Shown: positions 35,205 to 42,330 of the stretch, piece by piece
Layout: every line of letters starts with the position of its first letter
How positions within the stretch are numbered: the stretch's first letter is position 1
Source: JAHEKD01 sp965204695
GTDB taxonomy: Bacteria; Pseudomonadota; Gammaproteobacteria; Arenicellales; JAHEKD01
DNA: 64,000 nt
NCBI GenBank assembly: GCA_965204695.1
Contig: OZ242007.1
Location: 4,774,001-4,838,000, forward strand
Direction: 5' to 3'
Made by a program: the position numbers and the translations under genes
The notes under the pieces: model-generated
Databases searched by the model: none
Told to the model about the DNA's origin: nothing
Seen by the model: only the letters and a program-made list of their open reading frames with translations

Positions 35205-37358
35205 ATGAAAAATCAGATCGATATTGAAGACAGTGTAATATTTTTTGGTGCAGGGGTTTCTCTTAACTCTGGTATACCGATTGTTAAAAATATTGTTGAA
35301 GATGGCAAAATTGTCCAAGAAGGGCTTGTGGATGTCATCTTAGACAATATTTGCTCAGAACATGATGATAAGGTTGTCGTAAAAGAAGCTGGGCTGCCTT
35401 TTGAAGGATTTATCGAAACCTTAATGTTAACTGGTAACATCGATCCGATTTTAGATATTTTTGAAATTGGAAATCCCAATCATTTTCATAAGCTTATGGC
35501 TGAGTTAGCAATGATTGGAAAGGTCGTCACATTCGTGACGACTAATTTTGACCGTCATTTAGAGGATGCGATGACCAGTCTAGGAATGGTAGAGGGGAAA
35601 AACTATATAGTCACTGTTATTGAACCTCACACCGAATTTGCAAGAACAACAGTGGATGAGTTGGTTACGATATATAAACTCCATGGTGATATTAATAACA
35701 GGGACAATCTTGGAATAACATTAAGGAATGTTAGTTCCAAGCCTAATCAAATAAAAATATCAGCTTTTTTTAACTTCTTTGATGATACCTTTGCTGGCAA
35801 AAAGATATACTTTTTTGGTTACAGTTGTTCTGATGAATTCGATATTACGCCTGCATTAGAAAAGCTGGGTGGCGATCAAAATAGCCATTTGTCGGTACAA
35901 TTTATCGATCATAATCGTGATGTAACCCTAGAAAATGCCCTGAGTAAGTGTATCTCAGAAGAGTCACTTTTTAACAACTGGTCTGGAGAAAAAATATCTG
36001 TTGATACAGATAACTATCTGGCATCATTAGCTAAAAGCTATCAACTCAATTTTGAAATTGATGATTTTTCTGACTCACAATGGAAAAATAATGTTGCAGC
36101 TTGGGCGGGTGGTATTAGTCCTCTCCACGAGCTTGTTATGGGTCAGCTCTTTGTTAAGATTTCAGAATTCTCGCTTGCTGAAAAATATTTTTTAAAGTTT
36201 ATTAACGCGTATCCAGGTGATCCGGCTGTTTTGGCAGAGGCATATCGACTTTTGTCAAATACTCAGCTCATGTTACAAAAATATGATTCGGCAATGGTTG
36301 CAGCACAAAACGCAAAAAGAATTGCAACTTTGCATGGGGAAATTAATCTTATTGTTCACGCTGAAGGTGCTATTGGACTCATAAATACCCATCTGTCAAA
36401 TTTTAAATCTGCAATCGAGTCTTTAAAAGTTGCTGTTTCTACTGATAGTGAAAACAGTGACTCAACTAAAGTATCCAGTAATACTAATAAAGCACTGATA
36501 ATGGCTAATTTAGCGACTTGTTATCTTGAGACGGGTGATAATGAAAACTATTTTGTAACTGCTCAGCATGCACAAGAGCTTGCAGAAAATGTAGGCGATA
36601 TAAATGCATTGCATGTATGCGCTAGAAACAACGCAAAAATGTGCAAGCAAAATGCTGATTATTCCAACGCAGTCGAAGTATTGCTTGATGCTTATAAGCT
36701 AGCAAGAAAAATTGGAAACAACCATTTTTCTGCTGTCACGCAGCAAGACTTGGGGGATTGCTATCACAAGTTAGGAGACATTGATAAAGCAAAATCCGCT
36801 TATGGATCTGCGACTGTGTACTTTGAATCAATGGGAAATTCATTAGGTGTGGGCCTTGTTAAAGGGAACATGGGTTTTTTGTATTGTGAAGAGAATTCTT
36901 TGGACAAGGCTAAGGAGTGTTTTAAAGAGGCGATTGAAGTTGTGGATGATGTTAATAAATCAAACTATTACACAGCCCTGGGTGGCTTACTATATGACGA
37001 AGGTGAATTAGATCAAGCTATTAATTATCACTTTCAAGCCATTAAGCTCGCAAAAGAAAATCTTCAGGCCTTATACAATGCGAAGAATTCACTTGGAACA
37101 ATTTATCTGGATTTTGGAAACCATGATGAAGCAAAGAATACCGTGGCACAAGCACTGGATATAGCAAATCGTTTAGGCAATAAGGTCTATCAAGCACAAT
37201 CTAATCGCTGGATGGCTTTAACGCTTTGGTGCCTTAGAGAAGATGACTTGAGTGTGGAATACGCAAAGACTTCCTACGATATACTTTATGATCTTTTTGG
37301 CGAAAATCACCCTAAAACTGTGCAGTCTTTAGAAACCTTAAGAAAAGTATTAGGATAA
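35205..37358 (+). CDS. SIR2-domain protein with C-terminal TPR array (defence-like)
   Basis: 717 aa. Residues about 10-265 form a SIR2-like NAD-binding domain: FFGAGVSLNSGIP (14-26), TTNFD (Asn114, Asp116), KLHGDI (His160) and FFGYSCSDEFD (203-213). From about residue 300 to the end the chain is a run of tetratricopeptide-type helices (for example AIESLKVAV, SAVTQQDLGDCYHKLGD, LYNAKNSLGTIYLDFGN). No P-loop NTPase lies between them, unlike STAND/Avs proteins with SIR2 effectors. SIR2 domains in phage defence often destroy NAD+ after a sensor module is triggered; the TPR array would be the sensor here. That role is inference. It sits in an IS-rich island with TIR and DUF2971 remnants. GGGAAA precedes the start. 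Confidence 0.82.
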   Translation: MKNQIDIEDSVIFFGAGVSLNSGIPIVKNIVEDGKIVQEGLVDVILDNICSEHDDKVVVKEAGLPFEGFIETLMLTGNIDPILDIFEIGNPNHFHKLMAELAMIGKVVTFVTTNFDRHLEDAMTSLGMVEGKNYIVTVIEPHTEFARTTVDELVTIYKLHGDINNRDNLGITLRNVSSKPNQIKISAFFNFFDDTFAGKKIYFFGYSCSDEFDITPALEKLGGDQNSHLSVQFIDHNRDVTLENALSKCISEESLFNNWSGEKISVDTDNYLASLAKSYQLNFEIDDFSDSQWKNNVAAWAGGISPLHELVMGQLFVKISEFSLAEKYFLKFINAYPGDPAVLAEAYRLLSNTQLMLQKYDSAMVAAQNAKRIATLHGEINLIVHAEGAIGLINTHLSNFKSAIESLKVAVSTDSENSDSTKVSSNTNKALIMANLATCYLETGDNENYFVTAQHAQELAENVGDINALHVCARNNAKMCKQNADYSNAVEVLLDAYKLARKIGNNHFSAVTQQDLGDCYHKLGDIDKAKSAYGSATVYFESMGNSLGVGLVKGNMGFLYCEENSLDKAKECFKEAIEVVDDVNKSNYYTALGGLLYDEGELDQAINYHFQAIKLAKENLQALYNAKNSLGTIYLDFGNHDEAKNTVAQALDIANRLGNKVYQAQSNRWMALTLWCLREDDLSVEYAKTSYDILYDLFGENHPKTVQSLETLRKVLG

Positions 37359-37398
37359 ATATCAAGTATGAACAGTCAACTACGCAGAGGTTAAAGTA

Positions 37399-37605
37399 AT
37401 GAGTAAAATCTGGATTGATGAAGAGGGCGATGACTGGGACCGAGATTGTAGATTATGTTCCCACTGCCATGAAAGAATAGGCGAATACACTGCGAAAAAA
37501 CTCGATAAGTGTAAAGTTAGAAATCAAGGAGACTTTCTCATCTATAAAAAGCAAGGAAAAGGCAACACTTGCCCCGATTTTCGAACTGATGAATGGGTTT
37601 TTTGA
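37399..37605 (+). CDS. Small Cys-rich hypothetical protein
   Basis: 68 aa, acidic N-terminus, then CRLCSHCHERIGEY and later KC and TCPDF. Five cysteines and a histidine suggest a small metal-binding fold. AGAGG lies upstream of the ATG. It follows the SIR2-TPR stop by 40 bp on the same strand and may be its co-transcribed partner. Family not recognised. Confidence 0.55.
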   Translation: MSKIWIDEEGDDWDRDCRLCSHCHERIGEYTAKKLDKCKVRNQGDFLIYKKQGKGNTCPDFRTDEWVF

Positions 37606-37620
37606 TGGAGATGAAATAAT

Positions 37621-37642
37621 GGGTCAGAATCATCTCTGACCC
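37621..37642. repeat. GGGTCAGA hairpin
   Basis: GGGTCAGA-ATCATC-TCTGACCC, a perfect 8-bp stem just after the Cys-rich gene. GGTCAGA...TCTGACC hairpins of this kind often flank REP-associated or IS200-like elements in proteobacteria. No T run follows. Confidence 0.45.
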
Positions 37643-38078
37643 TTTGGTTCCTATACTAATAGACGTTCGACTAAGTCACTTGAACAGTACACTTTTGATT
37701 TCTTAGTGCCGCTTATGGTTGATTATTTTGAATCTAAACCAATAACTCACGGTAGTAAAACTGATGTGGATAATATGAAGGCACAAGTACTAACAAAGAG
37801 TATAGATTGAAATATGAACAAGAAGAACGTGTCATAAACATGGTTAGTGGGCATGGTATTCATGCTATAAGCGAGCTAGGATTTTGCACTCAATTATAGC
37901 TGGTCTGAAAATTAGTGATGCTAATTACAATAAGCTAAGAGAGGTCACTCAGGTAGCATCGTTAGAGATCGGTAATGAAATTCCAGTATATAAAATCGAG
38001 GAAGTAAGAGGTAGGTATTCTTTTAAGATGCTGGGCAGGGGGGATTTATCATCAGTAGCAACAGAAATAGCTATTTGA
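37643..38078 (+). pseudogene. Decayed DUF2971-like gene
   Basis: Three consecutive open segments in different frames: one without a start ending at 37810 (contains EQYTFDFLVPLMVDYFESKP), one from 37810 with YEQEERVI, and one to 38078 with HSIIAGLKISDANYNKLREV. The YEQEERVI block followed by an IIxGLKxS block resembles the C-terminal half of DUF2971 proteins, which are frequent in defence islands. At least two frame changes and no N-terminus are seen, so it is a remnant. The family link is by eye and uncertain. Confidence 0.4.
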
Positions 38079-38331
38079 CTAAATTCATCACTTGCCTTTG
38101 GGTTTTCTTGGCAGTGTTAAAACTGAGCTCAGATATATTTGATTAGGCTGCAGCTTCTTTTCTAGACACACCATCAAGATGTAAATTTGCATCTTGATGA
38201 AAAAATCTATTACTGTACTTGTTTATGTTTGCAATCTTCACAGCGATTATGTCTTATGTGGTATGGAATCTATTTCCAAGTTCGATTACGTTAATGCTAG
38301 ATTGAATACTTAGAATTTGGAGGAAAAGGCC
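38079..38331. other. Noncoding stretch with a perfect 10-bp hairpin
   Basis: No gene recognised. CATCAAGATG (38172-38181) pairs perfectly with CATCTTGATG (38190-38199); A6 follows on the plus strand, so it is T-flanked only for the minus strand. GGAGG at 38319-38323 is the ribosome binding site of the TIR gene fragment that follows. Confidence 0.5.
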
Positions 38332-38409
38332 ATGCAAAAAAAACGAATATTTATAAGCCATTCTTTCGTTGACTATGATAAATACTTTAACGAAATTGGA
38401 TCTTACTGA
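38332..38409 (+). pseudogene. 5' end of a TIR-domain gene, cut off by an IS remnant
   Basis: A good ribosome binding site (GGAGG, 8 bp before the ATG) leads into 25 codons reading MQKKRIFISHSFVDYDKYF and a few more residues. KRIFISHSxxDxxxxF is the typical first strand and loop of TIR domains. The frame stops at TGA (38407-38409), which is the first codon of the IS407-like right end, so the rest of the gene was lost by insertion or later deletion. TIR domains in bacteria are NAD-cleaving effectors or signal makers. Confidence 0.7.
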
Positions 38410-38715
38410 TCTGCCCCTTAAGTTGGTACCAGTTTAGAAGTTAGTCTCTGGTTCGGGTTACAGTTTCCCTTCAAGAAGGGCTGGAACGTAGTGTAAGCAA
38501 TTCTTGAAGGGTTTGGCAAGATCGTTTCCGGGGCTGGTGGTCGATAACCTAGTGATGAGTGTGGTCGAATCGTGTTGTAATGGATCCGCCATCGTTCTAT
38601 CAGCACCTGTGCTTCAGTCAGCGTATAAAACACTTCACGATCCAGCAATTCATCACGCAACTTGCCATTGAAGCTTTCATTGTAGCCGTTCTCCCAGGGT
38701 GAACCGGGTTCAATA
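38407..38715 (-). mobile_element. Remnant of an IS407-like element (3' end only)
   Basis: Begins with terminal repeat TGATCTGCCCC and reads on the minus strand as the last part of OrfB (from about IEPGSPWENGYNESF to the stop near 38418). It matches the intact copy at 34540-34851 closely but with many silent differences, so it is an older or separate arrival, not a fresh duplicate. Similarity stops at about 38715, next to the second IS element. OrfA and the catalytic N-terminal half are missing. Confidence 0.85.
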
Positions 38716-38792
38716 TGTATGTCGTCAGATGATTTGGGACAGTTAGTTCTTAAAATTAAGAGAGACTATCCGATCATATCACTTGCCTGAGA

Positions 38793-39785
38793 TCAGGCAC
38801 ACAGTTTTAGGTTTTCGCACCTCCTTTGGTTTAACGTTTGTTGTTTAATAACGGCTCGCTCATCGATGATTTGCTGATATCGACCATAATACATATCCGC
38901 CGGTGTCACATTGTCTAACGACTCATGATAGCGTTCGTGGTTGTAATGATGAACAAACTGTTCAATGGCTTGTTCGAGTTCGCCAGGCAGATAATAATGC
39001 TCAAGTTTGACGACGTTTTTCATTGACCGATGATAGCGTTCAATTTTACCCTGAGTCATCGGATGGTACGGTGTTCCACGAGTATGCGTCATCTGATGAT
39101 AAGCCAGGTAATCTTTCAGCTCACCGGATAGATACGCCGGGCCATTATCACTGAGTAGCCGTGGTCGGTGTTTAACAGGCACATTTGTCACACCCGTTAC
39201 AGCAATCGCTTGATCCAGGGTGTCTTTGACATCACCCGCGCCCATGGTACTAGTGAGCATCCAGCTCAGAATAAACCGTGAATAATCATCCAGTACGGTA
39301 GACAGATAATACCAACCCCAGCCGATGATTTTGAAATAGGTAAAATCAGTCTGCCATAATTCATTGATTCGCTTGGTTGGCGTATGGAAGGTATCACTGG
39401 CCGATAGCAGAATATAGGCCGGTGAGGTAATCAGGTCATGGGCCTTCAAAATACGGTAAACACTGGACTCAGAGATAAAGTACCTGTGTTCATCGGTAAT
39501 TTGCCAGGCCAGTTCACGAGGTGATTTCTCCGGGTACTGAAGTGCAATCTCGAGACATTGCTCTTTGACTGATTCGGGGAGTTTGTTCCAGAACCGTTGG
39601 GGAGATTTACAATGACTTTCCAATGCATCAGGGCCACCCATTTGATAGAGTTGATACCAACGGTAAAAACTGCTGCGAGCAATACCCAGTTCCGCTAATG
39701 TCCTACTCACGGGAAGTTCACTGGCTTCAACTATATGGATAATTTCCACTTTTTCAGCCGCCGACAAACTCATTCGTCGTCCCAC
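38793..39785 (-). CDS. IS3-family transposase OrfB with N-terminal HTH
   Basis: 330 aa: helix-turn-helix region (LSAAEKVEIIHIVEASELP... SSFYRW), then the DDE catalytic core with Asp in LWQTDFTYFK, Asp in LLSDNGPAYLSG and Glu in TQGKIERYHRSMK. GTG start overlaps the end of OrfA by 16 bp. A run of seven A (minus strand; T7 at 39808-39814) in OrfA offers a -1 slippage site that joins the frames. Confidence 0.9.
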   Translation of the reverse strand: MGRRMSLSAAEKVEIIHIVEASELPVSRTLAELGIARSSFYRWYQLYQMGGPDALESHCKSPQRFWNKLPESVKEQCLEIALQYPEKSPRELAWQITDEHRYFISESSVYRILKAHDLITSPAYILLSASDTFHTPTKRINELWQTDFTYFKIIGWGWYYLSTVLDDYSRFILSWMLTSTMGAGDVKDTLDQAIAVTGVTNVPVKHRPRLLSDNGPAYLSGELKDYLAYHQMTHTRGTPYHPMTQGKIERYHRSMKNVVKLEHYYLPGELEQAIEQFVHHYNHERYHESLDNVTPADMYYGRYQQIIDERAVIKQQTLNQRRCENLKLCA

Positions 39786-40132
39786 GTCGAGTCCAAGCCA
39801 AGCACACTTTTTTTAAGCACCGTATTCTTCAAAACAACATCGGCCAGTGCATGTTTTAGCTGATTGTTTTCTTTGCGAAGTTCAGTCACTTCCTCTGAAT
39901 TGGCTTCACGCTTAATATCACCGGCCAAACGTTGTTTCCCGGCTTCAAGAAAGTCTTTGCTCCAACGGTAATACGTATTCTGATTGATCCCTTCCCGGCG
40001 GCATAACTCGGCAATACTATCCTCACCTCGAAGACCGTCTAATACAATCCGAATCTTTTCATCGGCTGAATATTTATGACGGGTGTTGCGTTTAATTGCT
40101 TTAACTAATTTCTCTGAGTTATATTTACTCAT
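39770..40132 (-). CDS. IS3-family transposase OrfA
   Basis: 120 aa with helix-turn-helix (ADEKIRIVLDGLRGEDSIAE, INQNTYYRWSKDF) and a short coiled coil at the end (ELRKENNQLKHALADVVL). The A7 slippery run falls in its last 20 codons, followed by KCAW...GRRMSL in the -1 frame, which leads straight into OrfB. Confidence 0.9.
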   Translation of the reverse strand: MSKYNSEKLVKAIKRNTRHKYSADEKIRIVLDGLRGEDSIAELCRREGINQNTYYRWSKDFLEAGKQRLAGDIKREANSEEVTELRKENNQLKHALADVVLKNTVLKKSVLGLDSTWDDE

Positions 40133-40202
40133 CTTAAGACTCCTATAAATTACTATTAAATTAACAGAAGTCTCTCTTGTTCAGAACATCAACTTTGTCT
40201 CA

Positions 40203-41817
40203 TATCCTCTGACGGGATACAGTTCTTTAACATCACGGTGATCTTTCCCATTCCTGCTGTCACGGTACCAGCCTAAATAATTATACTTGTCGATCATACT
40301 ACCGGCTTCATCACTTTCAGCTTGCAAACGCACCCACCATTCGCCACTTTTGAGAGTATCGTCTACCTGTGCCGTTGAAATCCAGGCTAGCCACCAAGGT
40401 AATACATCTAATTTATCAACATGAGGCATTGCTTCAGCTAGAGGCGGTGGTAATTCTTCCTGACAGGTAGGTTGATCTGATACTGGGTCTTTAGGGATTA
40501 GTAGTTTGATAGGTTCGCCCATTGCATCTCGTAACAACTCTACCCAATAACCTTTAAATGCTTCAAATGATCCACCGCCAGGAGGGATGGCTGTACTGAA
40601 ACTATCATAGCCATTACCGTTATAATTCCAAAACGTATCGGCCATCAAATTATTCTGTGCGGCCTGTTGCGGTGAGCAGACACGTAAATTGTTGACAACG
40701 ATACGCATATCCGACCAATTGACCGGAAAATCAAAGCTGTTAGTATCTCCATTATCAGGCGGCGTTAAATCAATTTCGAAACAACCCTGCGGTGATGGAC
40801 AAAAAGGACTATAAGGTTACCGGTGTATCCATACCAGCAGGAGATAAACCTACGTCTTCGCCTGTCACTTGCAAGACCCAATATCCTTTTCCTTGTTGCA
40901 TGCCAGAAGAAAGTCCGAGCATGACATAACTTTCAGTTGATTCATCACGCTCATAGACCACCCATTTCGCGATATAATCTGATGGATCCAAGGCAGAGTT
41001 AAAAAAATCTTGAACACTATTGGATGCACCTGGATTCTTTGACAAACTTATCATTGTCCACCTCCCGTTAATGAACACAAGTGATGGGGCAGGACCGAAA
41101 ACATAAGTAGATCCAGATGCACCGACTAAAACGGTATTATCCGATATGAATGAGGCTACACCAAATAGATCACCGCTAGCATTGTCGTTGGGTAATAATT
41201 TTTGTTGTTGGCTCCATGTTCCTGTACTGTCTTGTGTGAAAATATATGCTGCACCGGAGTCGATGCCATTGCTATTGTTACCTCTAGCTCCGGCTTTAGC
41301 TAGATTGCCGGATATAGAAACTGACACACCCAAAAAATCATTCGCATTGCCATCGCTGGCGGTAAGCTTCTGCTGTTGTGACCATGAATTTGTACTATCT
41401 CGACTAAAAATATAGGCTGATCCAGAATTGGTTCCATTGTTATCATCAAATATAGCCGCAATAATTGCAAGCTCACCAGCAATGGATACAGAGGAACCAA
41501 AGTTGTCAGAATCTGCACCATCACTGGGAGTTAATTTTTGTAGTTGATTCCATGTGTTGGTGCTATCTCGAGTGAATAGATACACTGAACCTGAGGCTAT
41601 TCCATTGTCAGTATTAGCTATTGCACTTACCAAAGCAGTGTCATCCTCAACTATCACAGGTCCCCAAATGCAGTGGCTCTATCACTGGGTAGTAGTTTTT
41701 GCTCTTCTATAAACGACGCGGATTTGCAGGTAATGTGATAAATGTAAAAAGAATAAAGACCAATAGTGCGAAGCCGGATCTTTTGAAAATGCCGAGCTCA
41801 TAATATTCATTAGACAT
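40203..41817 (-). pseudogene. FG-GAP repeat secreted protein, broken by frameshifts and an IS
   Basis: The gene starts at ATG 41817 (GGGG upstream) with a hydrophobic signal-like segment (ALLVFILFTFITLP) and stops after 36 codons. Similarity continues in other frames: EEQKLLPSDRATAFGD near 41670-41700, then 40809-41657 with FG-GAP-type repeats (QQKLTASDGNANDFLGVSVSI and similar, about four), then 40181-40708 with a Trp-rich C-terminal part (FKGYWVELLRD). At least three frame changes (about 41709, 41660 and 40812) separate the pieces. The last frame runs into the IS end, which supplies its stop. A former surface or secreted beta-propeller-like protein. Confidence 0.8.
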
Positions 41818-41920
41818 AGATAACCCCGGATATTTAATAATTGGTATATGTACATATTAAATATATTTGTAATTTTTTTCAGTTACATCTAACTTGTAAG
41901 ATTTATGCTGCTTCGCCCAA

Positions 41921-42005
41921 ATGAAACTCCCTGCCATAAACGGCAGGGTATCTATTTTGCTTTGCATGTTATCCCGTGGCAAGTTAACCCTCGTTAGCGA
42001 TTAAA
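41921..42005 (+). repeat. Dispersed hairpin repeat, copy 2
   Basis: About 85 bp. First stem is CCTGCC/GGCAGG where copies 1 and 3 have CCCGCC/GGCGGG, a compensated pair change. TATTTTGCTTTGCATG and TTATCCCGTGGCAA follow, but the right arm of the second hairpin is lost. It ends CGTTAGCGATTAAA. The rest of 41818-42330 holds no gene besides a possible promoter. Confidence 0.85.
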
Positions 42006-42149
42006 TATTGATATTGGATTGCAAATAGCCCATTTTTTGTAAAATGCTGAGCAACTAAGTGCGACTTTGATTAACTTAAATATTGCGAAAAGGGAAAACC
42101 TGTCTGTTTATTTACGTATATTTCATGGCATTTCAGAATTTCCAAATAC

Positions 42150-42178
42150 TTGTGTATCAACCATCTCTCTGGTATACG
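42150..42178 (+). promoter_or_regulatory. Possible promoter for the M16 peptidase gene
   Basis: TTGTGT (42150-42155), 17-bp spacer, TATACG (42173-42178). It would give a leader of about 150 nt to the ATG at 42331. Confidence 0.3.
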
Positions 42179-42330
42179 GTGTAAAATATGTCTAAGGAAC
42201 AACACAAACTGACAACGATACAAACAATACAAGCCCGTTTAGTGAACCTTTCCGATATTTTGTATCTAAATCATATAGTATTCATCAAACCCTGGCATCA
42301 TTGCCGAGGCTTTAAAAACAATTTAGGTTT

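Larger units (their letters stand above)
38730..40202 (-). mobile_element. IS3-family insertion sequence, second type, complete
   Basis: About 1.47 kb. Ends are judged from similarity between TGATTTGGGACAG-TTAGTTCT-AAGAGAGACT at the left and TGAGACAAAGTTGATGTTCTG-AAGAGAGACT (minus strand) at the right; exact limits are uncertain by some bases. It abuts the IS407-like remnant on one side and a broken FG-GAP gene on the other, so its arrival or later deletion brought unrelated sequences together. Confidence 0.8.

Noticed and set aside
38332..38409. A complete 25-residue small protein
   Set aside because: The sequence is the start of a TIR domain and the stop codon belongs to the IS terminal repeat, so it is a truncated gene.
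41146..41415. 89-codon plus-strand frame opposite the FG-GAP gene
   Set aside because: It mirrors the FG-GAP repeats on the other strand and has no family features of its own.
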